Of a stretch of 64,000 nucleotides of DNA, positions 34,029 through 41,996 are shown in pieces (the stretch's first letter is position 1; each line of letters opens with the position of its first letter). The DNA lies in the NCBI RefSeq assembly GCF_001676615.1, contig NZ_LYXZ01000035.1, positions 113,117 to 177,116 on the forward strand, read 5' to 3'. This stretch comes from Labrys sp. WJW. GTDB taxonomy: Bacteria > Pseudomonadota > Alphaproteobacteria > Rhizobiales > Labraceae. Made by a program: the position numbers and the translations under genes. The notes under the pieces were generated by a model, which was not told the DNA's origin, ran no database searches, and was given only the letters and a program-made list of their open reading frames with translations.

Positions 34029-34540
34029 GTTATGCGGGCAACATAAGGCGCGACTACCTTCTCCACGCAGTGGCTATCGCATTCGGACATCTCGACGGAG
34101 ACAAGTAAAGCGCGGGAATCCCTCCCCGACTTCGGGGAGGGTGGGCCGGCAAAGCCGGCTCGGGTGGGGTAGGGTGGCGCAGTCTCGCCATTTTCTGGCC
34201 TCCTGGCGCCACTCTCCCCCTTCCGTCGCCGCTACGCGGCGACACCTTCCCCGAAGCCGGGGAAGGATATCCGCGCTCTATACTGAAATCGCGTAGATGT
34301 GTGAATGCGGTAGCCACGCAGTGGGGAAGGCTGGTCGTGCCTCATTCTGTGATCAAATCGTAAGTTCATCCCGGAGCTAACCGTGCGTTCACGCACGGCC
34401 TCCGCGCAGCTATCCTGATGCAATGCCGCATCGCGGGCTGGCGGCGCGGATGGCTATGATATTTTTCTCCAACACCCGCCAAGGAAATCTCCTCGCCCTG
34501 CGTCTGATGGAACGGTCAACAAACAGACCAGGAGATTGGA
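34029..34540. other. Intergenic region with fold-back element and ECF promoter region
   Basis: This 512-base gap precedes the sigma factor. It contains the fold-back element at 34057-34330, a small hairpin CCGTGCGTTCACGCACGG at 34381-34398, and a GGAAC motif at 34509-34513. GGAAC at this distance could be the -35 element of an ECF-type promoter, but the -10 is not evident. No gene is supported apart from the short leader frame starting at 34541. Confidence 0.5.
34057..34330. repeat. 274-bp nested fold-back element (MITE-like)
   Basis: Terminal 28-base imperfect inverted repeats run 34057-34084 and 34303-34330 (CCTTCTCCACGCAGTGGCTA; the right end mirrors it). Inner arms around AAAGCGCGGGAATCCCTCCC and its counterpart near 34247-34285 continue the complementarity. 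The whole element reads as one large hairpin with an asymmetric centre. There is no transposase and no clear target duplication. Confidence 0.65.
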
Positions 34541-34627
34541 ATGCGATCATATCAGCCTGATGGGGCCGGTTCGTCTTATGCCCGTGGCAGGAGGGAGCGC
34601 CGCAATGGCCGTGGCAGCAAGCTTTGA
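34541..34627 (+). CDS. Possible 28-residue leader peptide ahead of sigma factor
   Basis: An ATG at 34541, with GGAG at 34531-34534, opens a 28-codon frame rich in Arg, Gly and Ser (ending RRERRNGRGSKL). It stops at 34625-34627, just inside the sigma factor coding start at 34605, in a different frame. The Shine-Dalgarno is good and the overlap would allow translational coupling. It may be a regulatory leader or chance. Confidence 0.4.
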   Translation: MRSYQPDGAGSSYARGRRERRNGRGSKL

Positions 34628-35321
34628 TACAGGAGGCTTCGACCTTGGGTTTTCACCGCTGCGCCTGGCCTGGCTCTGGCTGCCATCCCTGACATGGGCT
34701 TCGGACGAGGGCGCCGGCGTGGTGCCCCTGGCCGCCATCGGGGAACAGGCCGATGATGGTGATGCCGACCTCGTCGCCCGTGCCTGCAAGGGTGACGGCC
34801 GCGCCTTCGAGAAACTGATCCGGCGCCATCACGCCATGATCCATCGGGTAGCCTGGCGCCAGACCGGCCTGGCGCAGGAAGCCGAGGACATCGTGCAGAC
34901 CGTGCTGATGCAATTGGTGGAGAAGCTGGCGAGCTATCGCGGCCAGGCGCGCTTCACCACCTGGCTGATCGGCATCACCATCAATGCCTGCCACGATCAT
35001 CGCCGGCGCAAGTCCAGCTTCGGACGCATGCGGCAGGCCTTCTCGAACTTTGCCCTCCTCGGCGGAGCGGCGAGCGATGACGGCGATCTCGTCCGGCAGA
35101 GCTGGCTGAAGAGCGCGCTGTCCGGTCTGTCGCCGGAACTGCGCGCCACGGTCGTGCTGGTGGCGGGCGAAGGCCTCAGCCATCGCGAGGCCGCCGCCGA
35201 ACTGGGCCTATCCGAAAACACCGTGTCCTGGCGCATGCACCAAGTGCGCAAGCAACTCGCCGAGAGAGCTGGACGCGAACCGGCGGCCACCGGCCGCAAG
35301 GAGATCCGCGATGAGCGTTGA
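34605..35321 (+). CDS. ECF-type RNA polymerase sigma factor
   Basis: This 238-residue sigma-70 family factor has region 2 at about residues 50-120 (KLIRRHHAMIHRVAWRQTG, then ITINACHDHRRRK) and region 4 at about 165-225 (LSPELRATVVLVAGEGLSHR then EAAAELGLSENTVSWRMHQV). I chose ATG at 34605, preceded by AGGAGGGAG, over a TTG 23 codons upstream. The N-terminal 45 residues before region 2 are hydrophobic and unusual. It overlaps the VWA gene by 11 bases, so the VWA protein is a likely partner or anti-sigma. Confidence 0.9.
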   Translation: MAVAASFDTGGFDLGFSPLRLAWLWLPSLTWASDEGAGVVPLAAIGEQADDGDADLVARACKGDGRAFEKLIRRHHAMIHRVAWRQTGLAQEAEDIVQTVLMQLVEKLASYRGQARFTTWLIGITINACHDHRRRKSSFGRMRQAFSNFALLGGAASDDGDLVRQSWLKSALSGLSPELRATVVLVAGEGLSHREAAAELGLSENTVSWRMHQVRKQLAERAGREPAATGRKEIRDER

Positions 35322-37602
35322 TCACGAAGACCACAAGATCGAACTGCCGGATGCCATCGCCTCCGAGGCGGCGCGCGAGAAGGCGATAGCGCGGGCCATG
35401 GCACATTTCGAGGGCGGACAGCGCCGGCAGAGCAAAGCACCGACTGCTTCCGGAGGCTCTTACTTTCGGATGCTGTTCCGGCGCCCAGGCCTGCGGCTGG
35501 CACTGATGACGAGCGCGGCATTGCTGGTTGCCATACCGATGGGCGCGAATATCGTGAAGAGGGTCCAACCGGTCGATGCTCCGCACGTGAACGAGGCTGC
35601 GAAGGCAGGCAATCAAGGGATTGAGCCCAAGACCCCCGCGATAGCGGACCCGAAACAACGGACGATCGCAAAAGCCCCGCCGCAGTCTCCGCCGAATGCC
35701 AACACGAGCGGCGATGCACCCGTCGGCAAAATGCCGCCTGCTCCAATTGCGGCCGGCAAAGAGGCCGCTCAGAGCGGCGCTTCGACATCACCGCAGCAGC
35801 ATGGCTCAAAACTCCCAATGACAAGGGACGAGGCGGTAGAATATGTGAAGGCCTGTTCGGGCATGGGGCCGGGCTTCTTCTATGTCGAAGATACTTGCGT
35901 GAAGATCGGTGGCGAAGTCCGTGCGGATTATCGAGCATTGCCGAACCCGCCGCCGGCTCCAGCTTTGCCGAAGGATGCAATGGAGCAGGGCTTCATCGGT
36001 GGCACCCCTCCCGCAACCGTTTCGCCAAGCGCCAAACCTGTTGCTCAATCTCGAATCTGGTTTGACGCAAGAACCGGCACGGACTTTGGGCAACAGGGGA
36101 GTGGCTTCTATCTCCAAGGTAGGGTTGCAGAAAAATCGGAAGAGGTGGGGGCACAGAGAGGCCAAGTCATCGGCCGCGACAAATTTTCCAACGCGCCGCA
36201 GAACGCCTTCAAGGCCGTGGCGCAGGAGCCCGTCTCGACCTTCTCGCTCGATGTCGATACCGCCTCCTATTCCTATGTGCGCGCCGCGCTCAACCAGAAC
36301 CTGCTGCCCAGGCCCGAGGCGGTGCGCGTCGAGGAGATGATCAATTATTTCCCCTATGATTATGCCGCCCCCGTCAGAGCCGAGGAGCCCTTCTCGACGG
36401 CCGCCACGGTGATGCCCAATCCCTGGCAGCCGGGGCACAAGCTCCTGCGCATCGGCGTCAAGGGCTACAGCCTGCAGTCCCAGGAACGGCCGGCCGCCAA
36501 TCTCGTCTTTCTCGTCGACACGTCGGGTTCGATGAACGAAGCCAACAAGCTGCCTTTGCTGGTCAAGTCGCTTGGCATGCTGGTCGACACGCTGCGGCCG
36601 GAGGACAAGGTCTCGATCGTCACCTATGCCGGTTCGGCCGGCGTGGTGCTGCCGCCGACCAAGGCGTCCGACAAGGCCTCGATTCTTGCGGCCCTCGACA
36701 GGCTGCAGGCCGGCGGCTCGACGGCCGGCGGGGAGGGGATCCGTCTCGCCTATCAGCAGGCCGAGGCCAATTTCGACGCCAAGGCGGTCAATCGCGTGCT
36801 GCTGGCCACCGATGGCGACTTCAATGTCGGCATCACCGATGCCGGTGAATTGCGCGGCTTCGTCGAGCGCGAGCGCGGCAAGGGCATCTTCCTGTCCGTG
36901 CTCGGCTTCGGCATGGGCAATCTGAACGATGCCATGATGCAGGAGCTGGCGCAGAACGGGAACGGCGTTGCCGCCTATATCGACACGCTGAACGAGGCCC
37001 GCAAGGTGCTGGTCGAGGAGGCGACCTCCAGCCTGTTTCCCATCGCCAAGGACGTGAAGATCCAGGTCGAGTTCAATCCGGCGGCGGTGAGTGACTATCG
37101 CCTGATCGGCTACGAGACCCGCATGCTCAGGACCGAGGACTTCAACAACGACAAGGTCGATGCCGGCGATGTCGGCTCGGGGGCGAGCGTGACGGCGATC
37201 TACGACATCGTGCCGGCCGGCGCGACGCGCCCGGTCGACGAGAGCCGTTATCAGGCAGCCCAGTCGGTGGCGCCGGCAGACAAGCCTGACGAATATGCCT
37301 TCGTGAAGATCCGCTACAAGCTGCCGAAATCCGAGACGAGCCGGCTGATCACCACCCCGGTGAACCATGCCGGGGAAGCCGCCACGCTGGCGCAGGCGCC
37401 TGCCGATGCGCGCTTTGCCGTGGCCGTGGCCGGTTTCGGCGAATGGCTGCGCGGCGGCAAATATGTCGGTGCGCTCAAGCCGGACGACATCATTGCGCTG
37501 GCGAGCGGTGCCAGGGGTGAAGACCCCTATGGCTACCGTGCCGAGTTCGTCAATCTGGTACGCGCGGCCAAGACGGCGAAGGGCCTTCCGCAGCAGCCGT
37601 GA
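35311..37602 (+). CDS. VWA domain protein (YfbK-like) with N-terminal transmembrane segment
   Basis: This 763-residue protein has a cytosolic N-terminus of about 60 residues, one TM helix (LRLALMTSAALLVAIPMGAN, about residues 66-85) and a Pro/Ala/Gln-rich linker (about 90-290). A VWFA N-terminal domain follows, then the VWA domain with MIDAS LVFLVDTSGSMNEANKL near residue 400, and a C-terminal DUF3520-like domain. This is the YfbK architecture. The location directly after an ECF sigma gene, overlapping it, and the small cytosolic head suggest an anti-sigma or sensor role. That is inference; most YfbK proteins lack an assigned function. Confidence 0.85.
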   Translation: MSVDHEDHKIELPDAIASEAAREKAIARAMAHFEGGQRRQSKAPTASGGSYFRMLFRRPGLRLALMTSAALLVAIPMGANIVKRVQPVDAPHVNEAAKAGNQGIEPKTPAIADPKQRTIAKAPPQSPPNANTSGDAPVGKMPPAPIAAGKEAAQSGASTSPQQHGSKLPMTRDEAVEYVKACSGMGPGFFYVEDTCVKIGGEVRADYRALPNPPPAPALPKDAMEQGFIGGTPPATVSPSAKPVAQSRIWFDARTGTDFGQQGSGFYLQGRVAEKSEEVGAQRGQVIGRDKFSNAPQNAFKAVAQEPVSTFSLDVDTASYSYVRAALNQNLLPRPEAVRVEEMINYFPYDYAAPVRAEEPFSTAATVMPNPWQPGHKLLRIGVKGYSLQSQERPAANLVFLVDTSGSMNEANKLPLLVKSLGMLVDTLRPEDKVSIVTYAGSAGVVLPPTKASDKASILAALDRLQAGGSTAGGEGIRLAYQQAEANFDAKAVNRVLLATDGDFNVGITDAGELRGFVERERGKGIFLSVLGFGMGNLNDAMMQELAQNGNGVAAYIDTLNEARKVLVEEATSSLFPIAKDVKIQVEFNPAAVSDYRLIGYETRMLRTEDFNNDKVDAGDVGSGASVTAIYDIVPAGATRPVDESRYQAAQSVAPADKPDEYAFVKIRYKLPKSETSRLITTPVNHAGEAATLAQAPADARFAVAVAGFGEWLRGGKYVGALKPDDIIALASGARGEDPYGYRAEFVNLVRAAKTAKGLPQQP

Positions 37603-37629
37603 CGTGGTCGTTGCCTATCAAGATAAAGT

Positions 37630-37753
37630 CCCTTCTCCCCTTGCGGGAGAAGGTCCTGGCAGGGGGATGAGGGAAGAAACTCAGCCTGTCAAAGGGGAGG
37701 CGCGAACACCCCTCATCCGGCTGCCGCCACCTTCTCCCGCAAGGGGAGAAGGG
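37630..37753. repeat. Fold-back repeat, CCCTTCTCCCCTTGCGGGAG type
   Basis: The left arm CCCTTCTCCCCTTGCGGGAG and right arm CTCCCGCAAGGGGAGAAGGG are perfect complements. Inner GGGGATGAGGG / CCCTCATCC also pair. This is the uninterrupted form of the element seen with a 38-base insert at 24790 and 61259. Confidence 0.88.
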
Positions 37754-37783
37754 ATCCGATTCTGCGCGCTTTCTGCAAAAGAA

Positions 37784-37815
37784 AAAGCCGCCCAACCTTT
37801 CGGCGGGCGGCTTTT
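37784..37815 (-). terminator. Intrinsic terminator of the atp operon
   Basis: GCCGCCC (37787-37793) and GGGCGGC (37805-37811) form a GC stem 27 bases downstream of the atpF stop. On the minus strand it is followed by a run of five T (complement of 37782-37786). The A/T runs on both sides make it potentially bidirectional. Confidence 0.85.
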
Positions 37816-37837
37816 CAGGATGTCGTGTCGATCTTGC

Positions 37838-38359
37838 TCAGTTGAGCTTAGCGCGCACTTCGTTGAGGGCGGCCGACATCAGATTGCCGGCACTGGCCGC
37901 GGGCTGGTCGGCAAGGATTGTCGTAGCGGCCTGGACGGCGGCATCGGCAGCAGCAGCCTTGACCTCGGCGACGGCAGAGGTTTCGGCCTGGGCGATCTTC
38001 TGATCGGCCAGCTTGGTGCGGCGGGCGACGAAGTCTTCGATCTTGGCGATCTGCTCGGCTTTGAAGCGCTCGGCCTCGGCCTTGGCAGCCTCGATCATCG
38101 CAGCAGCCTCGGCTTCCGCTTCCTTCTGCTTCTTCTGATAGTCGGCCAGCAGCTTCTGGGCTTCCTCGCGCAAGGCGCGGGCCTGCTCGAGTTCGGCACG
38201 CACAGCGTTGCCGCGGGCATCGAGGCCCTTGCCGATCTGCCCGAAGGCGCCGAGCTTCCAGGCAATGGCCAGGAAGATCAGCGTGGCGATGAGGATGTAG
38301 AACTCCGGCCCGGCAGGGTTGAAGAGTTCATGGATCATCTCGGCGAAATATTCGATCAC
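37838..38359 (-). CDS. atpF: F0F1 ATP synthase subunit b
   Basis: This 173-residue b subunit of the peripheral stalk has one N-terminal TM helix (FYILIATLIFLAIAWKLGAF, about residues 20-39). A long charged helix rich in Ala, Glu and Lys follows (about 45-150), the coiled coil that holds F1 against Fo. It is the last gene of the Fo operon and lies 10 bases after atpF'. A short acidic N-terminus precedes the helix. A terminator follows. Confidence 0.96.
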   Translation of the reverse strand: MIEYFAEMIHELFNPAGPEFYILIATLIFLAIAWKLGAFGQIGKGLDARGNAVRAELEQARALREEAQKLLADYQKKQKEAEAEAAAMIEAAKAEAERFKAEQIAKIEDFVARRTKLADQKIAQAETSAVAEVKAAAADAAVQAATTILADQPAASAGNLMSAALNEVRAKLN

Positions 38360-38369
38360 GCCCGCCTCC

Positions 38370-38915
38370 TTACTTGGCCATGGCGGCGTCGACGGCGGAC
38401 TGAACCGTCTGCGGCTCGGGTGCCTTGCCGAGCAGCTGCTCGACGATCGCGTTGGTGGCGTCGACAGCGATGCCGTTGACGTTGCCGAGAGCAGCCTGCT
38501 TGGTCGCCAGGATCTTGGCTTCCGCCGCCGCCAGCTTGGCCGAGAGATCGGCTTCGAGCGACTTGCGGGTGGTATCCGTTTCGGCGGTCACGGCAGCACG
38601 GGTCTCGGCTGCGATGCTTTGCGCCTTGGCGCGGGCCTTGATCAGCGCGGTCTGATAGGAGGCCACGGCCTCGTCACTGTCCGCCTTGGCCTTCTGGGCA
38701 GCCGCAAGGTCCGCCGCGATCTTAGCCGACCGCTCGGAGAGGATGCCGGCGATGCGCGGCAGCGCGATCTTCGACATCAGGATGTAGAGAAGCCCGAAAG
38801 CGATGACCAGCCACACGAGCTGTGAGGCAAAGGACGAGCTGTCGAAGGGCGGAAATGCGCCCTTGGCCCCATGTGCATCGCCGGGAACCTCGGTTCCTGC
38901 GTGACTTTCAGCCAT
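38370..38915 (-). CDS. atpF2: F0F1 ATP synthase subunit b'
   Basis: This 181-residue b' subunit pairs with b to form the heterodimeric stator found in photosynthetic and other alphaproteobacteria. It has an N-terminal extension of about 30 residues, a TM helix (LVWLVIAFGLLYILMSKIAL, about 33-52), and a long Ala/Glu/Lys helix. It lies between atpE and atpF. The gap to atpE (158 bases) is the largest in the operon and contains two dyads. Confidence 0.95.
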   Translation of the reverse strand: MAESHAGTEVPGDAHGAKGAFPPFDSSSFASQLVWLVIAFGLLYILMSKIALPRIAGILSERSAKIAADLAAAQKAKADSDEAVASYQTALIKARAKAQSIAAETRAAVTAETDTTRKSLEADLSAKLAAAEAKILATKQAALGNVNGIAVDATNAIVEQLLGKAPEPQTVQSAVDAAMAK

Positions 38916-38983
38916 GAAACACCTTCAACGGATGTGCACTCACGTCTTTGCAGGCCAAGCTACAAATAGGAGCCACAAACAGA

Positions 38984-39042
38984 TGGAATTGCTGCATTCC
39001 AGCCAATCAAACGATGAACGGCCTCGCGAATTTTGATCGCGA
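38984..39042 (-). promoter_or_regulatory. Dyads in the atpE-atpF' spacer
   Basis: Two hairpin-forming dyads lie in the 158-base spacer: TGGAAT / ATTCCA (38984-38989, 38996-39001) and TCGCGA / TCGCGA (39024-39029, 39037-39042), the latter framed by GGC and GCC. They could slow transcription or protect the atpE message, helping to make more c subunit than b'. No T run follows. Confidence 0.45.
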
Positions 39043-39073
39043 AAGCCGTCCTCGTTGGCATGGCTGGCGCGGA

Positions 39074-39301
39074 TCAGACTGCGAAGAGGAGCAGCAGAGC
39101 GACGAGCAGCGAGAAGATGCCGAGAGCTTCGGTCAGAGCGAAGCCGAGGAGCAGCGTGCCGCGCTGGCCGTCGGCAGCCGACGGGTTGCGCAGGGCGCCC
39201 GAGAGGAACTGGCCGAACAGGTTGCCGAGGCCGATACCAGCGCCGGCCATGCCGATGCAAGCGAGACCAGCGCCGATATACTTAGCTGCGACGGGATCCA
39301 T
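39074..39301 (-). CDS. atpE: F0F1 ATP synthase subunit c
   Basis: This 75-residue proteolipid has two TM helices: AKYIGAGLACIGMAGAGIGL with the GxGxG packing pattern, and LLLGFALTEALGIFSLLVAL with the proton-carrying glutamate in LTEAL. Many copies form the rotor ring. The polar loop between helices contains RNPSAADGQRG, which binds F1 gamma/epsilon. It lies 43 bases after atpB. Confidence 0.97.
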   Translation of the reverse strand: MDPVAAKYIGAGLACIGMAGAGIGLGNLFGQFLSGALRNPSAADGQRGTLLLGFALTEALGIFSLLVALLLLFAV

Positions 39302-39344
39302 GGAGAACTCCTGTTGGTGTAGGTTTTGTTGGATTTAGACGGGA

Positions 39345-40079
39345 TCAATGGCCGGGGTGAAGGGCGTCATTGAGGTAGATGCAGGTCAGCGTGGCGAAGA
39401 CATAGGCTTGCAGCACGGCAACCAGCACTTCGAGCGCCACCAGGGCGATCACGAGAAGCAGGGGCAGGGGCGAGAGGATCGCCGTCGCCACGCCGGCACT
39501 GGCGAGCATGACGATGAAGCCGGCGAAGATCTTCAGGGCGATGTGGCCGGCGAGCATGTTGGCGAAGAGACGGACGGAGAGGCTGATCGGACGGGAGACG
39601 AAGGAGATGATCTCGATCGCCACCAACAGCGGCAGCAGCACGGCCGGCACGCCGGAGGGCACGAACAGCTTCAGGAAGTGGGCGCCGTTCTTGTAGAAAC
39701 CGTAGAGGATCACCGTCGTGATCACCAGGGCCGCCAGCGCGAAGGTGACGATGATGTGGCTGGTGACGGTGAAGAAGCCGGGAATCAGGCCGAGCACGTT
39801 GCAGAACAGCACGAACATGAAGAGCGAGAACACCAGCGGCATGAAGCGCATGCCCTCGTTCCCGGCCGAAGAACGCACGGTGCCGGCCACGAATTCGTAA
39901 AAGGTCTCGGCGAGGGACTGCCAGCGGCCCGGCACGGTGGCGCGGGAAGAAGTCGTCGCGATCATCACCAGCGCGATGAGGATCACCGCCAGGAACATGA
40001 AGAGAGCCGAATTGGTGAACGCGATGCTGCCGATATGGAAGAGCGGCTTGATCTCGAACTGCGTAATCGGACTATGCAT
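39345..40079 (-). CDS. atpB: F0F1 ATP synthase subunit a
   Basis: This 244-residue membrane subunit a forms the proton half-channels against the c ring. The essential arginine lies in ISLSVRLFANMLAGH, and the N-terminus MHSPITQFEIKPLFHI is typical of alphaproteobacterial AtpB. I chose ATG at 40079; the longest frame extends 40 codons back into the atpI region. It follows atpI by about 40 bases and precedes atpE. Confidence 0.96.
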   Translation of the reverse strand: MHSPITQFEIKPLFHIGSIAFTNSALFMFLAVILIALVMIATTSSRATVPGRWQSLAETFYEFVAGTVRSSAGNEGMRFMPLVFSLFMFVLFCNVLGLIPGFFTVTSHIIVTFALAALVITTVILYGFYKNGAHFLKLFVPSGVPAVLLPLLVAIEIISFVSRPISLSVRLFANMLAGHIALKIFAGFIVMLASAGVATAILSPLPLLLVIALVALEVLVAVLQAYVFATLTCIYLNDALHPGH

Positions 40080-40122
40080 CGCCAGCGAGGCCCTGTCTTC
40101 TATTGTGGCGCGAGGCGCCGGT

Positions 40123-40491
40123 TCATTCCTGTTTGTCGGGCGTTTTGCCCAACATATTCGAGGCACGCAACAAGTTCCGGACACCTGCCGCAAAGCCAAG
40201 CATCAAAAAGATGATGAGCCCCCACGGCGAAGTACCGACAAACCGATCCACGACCCATCCCAGCAATCCGCCGGCGACGATGCCACCGACGAACTCGGAC
40301 GAGAGGCGCATGGCCTTGCCGATCGCAGAAGGATCGCCCTCCTGCTTGCGCGCCTTGGCCGCTTCGGCTACTTCCCCGGCCTTGATGGAGCCGAGGCGCT
40401 CGTCGAGACGGCGCAAGCGTTCGTTTAATTCACGATCGCGGGATTCGTCTTTGCCGGATTTGCCGGCCTGGTCCGCTTCGTCGCTCGCCAT
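40123..40491 (-). CDS. atpI: ATP synthase protein I (AtpI)
   Basis: This 122-residue small membrane protein assists c-ring assembly. It has a charged coiled N-terminus (LNERLRRLDERLGSIKAGEV) and two helices, including LSSEFVGGIVAGGLLGWVVD and LIIFLMLGFAAGVRNLL. ATG at 40491 starts MASDEADQAGKSGKDESRDR; a longer frame is unlikely. It is the first gene of the Fo operon. The F1 genes are not in the window, as is usual for the split atp operons of alphaproteobacteria. Confidence 0.92.
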   Translation of the reverse strand: MASDEADQAGKSGKDESRDRELNERLRRLDERLGSIKAGEVAEAAKARKQEGDPSAIGKAMRLSSEFVGGIVAGGLLGWVVDRFVGTSPWGLIIFLMLGFAAGVRNLLRASNMLGKTPDKQE

Positions 40492-40966
40492 TGCGGCAAC
40501 ACGCTCCCTGGCCGGCCAAAACAGTGCCGGACGCCCCCTTGAAAACGGCGGGACCATACCCACGCCCCCTTGCGGTGTCAAGGCGAGGCGAAATTATGCC
40601 AAGTCTTTGAGAACAAATAAAAAAAGGGAAGAATGGGCATAGGCCCGCGGCTTTTCTGCACGGGACAAGGCATGGTTGCGACGTCACATTTGCTCGTGCA
40701 GGCCTGTCCGGGCCCGCCTTGAAGCCGTCCCAAAGCCGCCACAGATGGGATGCGGTGGCAAAAACGATGCGAGAATCAGGCATGAACGAGCGCGATGCGG
40801 TGCGCTCAAAACGTCATTCGGGCGTGTGTGCGCTTTGTCATTGCCGGGCCTCGCCCGGCATCCAGCCCCCTGGCCCGGTTTTGCACCGAGGGCTTCCGGA
40901 TGGCCGGGTCAGGTCCGGCCATGGCGAAGGCAAGCGCCTCTCCCCCTGAAGCGAGGCGCATCGGAC
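40492..40966. other. Intergenic region between atpI and clpP
   Basis: This 475-base gap holds the atp operon promoter region near 40500-40700. An AT-rich patch at 40600-40635 lies about 110 bases upstream of atpI. A palindromic repeat of the GTCATTGCCGGGC family occupies 40836-40925. No gene is supported. Confidence 0.55.
40836..40925. repeat. Palindromic repeat, GTCATTGCCGGGC type
   Basis: TTTGTCATTGCCGGGCCTCG on the left, with CCCGGCATCCAG, faces CCGGATGGCCGGGTCAGGTC on the right. It lies just downstream of the clpP stop (minus strand) and could act as its transcription end structure. Confidence 0.78.
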
Positions 40967-41563
40967 CTAGGCCGCCTCCAGACGCTCCGGGGCGACATGG
41001 TCCACCAGGCCCCAGGCCTGGGCCTCGTCCGCCGACATGAAGTTGTCGCGGTCCATGGCGGCCTCGACTTCCGCAACGGTCCGGCCGCAATGATGGGCGT
41101 ACAGGCCGTTGAGCCGGGCCCGCGACTTGATGATGTTGTTGGCGTGGATGAGCATGTCGCTGGCCTGCCCCTGATAGCCCCCCGAGGGCTGATGCACCAT
41201 GATCGAGGCATTGGGCAAGGCGAAGCGGCGGCCGGCCGTGCCGGCCATCAGGATGAAAGAGCCGAGGGAGAAGGCCGATCCCATGCATAGCGTCGAGATA
41301 GGGCTCTTGATGAACTGCATGGTGTCGTAGATGGCAAAGCCGCTGGTCACCGATCCGCCGGGGGAATTGATGTAGAGCGAGATCTCCTTCTTCGAGTTCT
41401 CTGCCTCCAGGAACAGGAGCTGCGCGCAGACCAGGGCGGAGGTGTTGTCGTCGACCGGGCCGTTGATGAAGATGATGCGCTCGCGCAGGAGGCGCGAGAA
41501 GATGTCGAAGGAGCGTTCGCCGCGGGTGGACTGCTCGACCACCATGGGGATGAGGGCGTTCAT
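40967..41563 (-). CDS. clpP: ATP-dependent Clp protease proteolytic subunit
   Basis: This 198-residue serine peptidase forms the two-ring chamber that works with ClpA or ClpX. The catalytic serine lies in MGSAFSLGSFILMAG, the histidine in ASIMVHQPSGG, and the aspartate follows in the helix region. N-terminal segment RGERSFDIFSRLLRERIIFI is canonical. ATG at 41563 gives normal length. The sequence reads GSAFSLGS where many ClpP have GQAASMGA, so it may be a second ClpP paralogue rather than the sole housekeeping one. Confidence 0.92.
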   Translation of the reverse strand: MNALIPMVVEQSTRGERSFDIFSRLLRERIIFINGPVDDNTSALVCAQLLFLEAENSKKEISLYINSPGGSVTSGFAIYDTMQFIKSPISTLCMGSAFSLGSFILMAGTAGRRFALPNASIMVHQPSGGYQGQASDMLIHANNIIKSRARLNGLYAHHCGRTVAEVEAAMDRDNFMSADEAQAWGLVDHVAPERLEAA

Positions 41564-41573
41564 TGCAGGATCC

Positions 41574-41996
41574 TCAGGCCGCCAGCAATAGGGTCGGCTG
41601 GTTGAGATTGGCGGCGACGGGCCGCAGGACGAAGCTGCCCTGGGTAATGCGAAGCAGCGTGGAGCCCTCGCCATGCGGCGCGAGTTCGAAGGTGACGACG
41701 CTGTCGAGGACGCGGCCTTCCAGCTTCTCACTCCAGGCATAGCGCAGCATTTGCGGAGCCTCAGCGGCGAGCAGGCGGCAATCGACCAGCTCCGGCTCGC
41801 AGGAATCCCGCCGCGGCGAATGGGCGGCATCGGTGCCGTTCTCGGCCGGCACCAGCCAAGCGGCGACATAGTCGGGAACGGTGAGGGCGCGCCAGACCTT
41901 GGCAGGCGGGGCTTCCAGCACGCTCTCGAAATGGAGATCGTCCGGCGCCGCCTTGTCCTCCGCGCCCCTGGTCGTCGCGTCGCTCAGGATCGTCAT
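41574..41996 (-). CDS. SRPBCC domain protein (AHSA1-like)
   Basis: This 140-residue protein of the START/Bet v1-like fold, AHSA1 type, reads HFESVLEAPPAKVWRALTVP and DYVAAWLVPAEN at the N-terminus, then LRYAWSEKLEGRVLDSVVTF. It overlaps the upstream ArsR gene by four bases (ATGA). ArsR plus SRPBCC pairs are common; the SRPBCC protein is thought to bind a hydrophobic ligand, though its role is usually unproven. ClpP is 10 bases downstream and may be read from the same transcript. Confidence 0.87.
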   Translation of the reverse strand: MTILSDATTRGAEDKAAPDDLHFESVLEAPPAKVWRALTVPDYVAAWLVPAENGTDAAHSPRRDSCEPELVDCRLLAAEAPQMLRYAWSEKLEGRVLDSVVTFELAPHGEGSTLLRITQGSFVLRPVAANLNQPTLLLAA

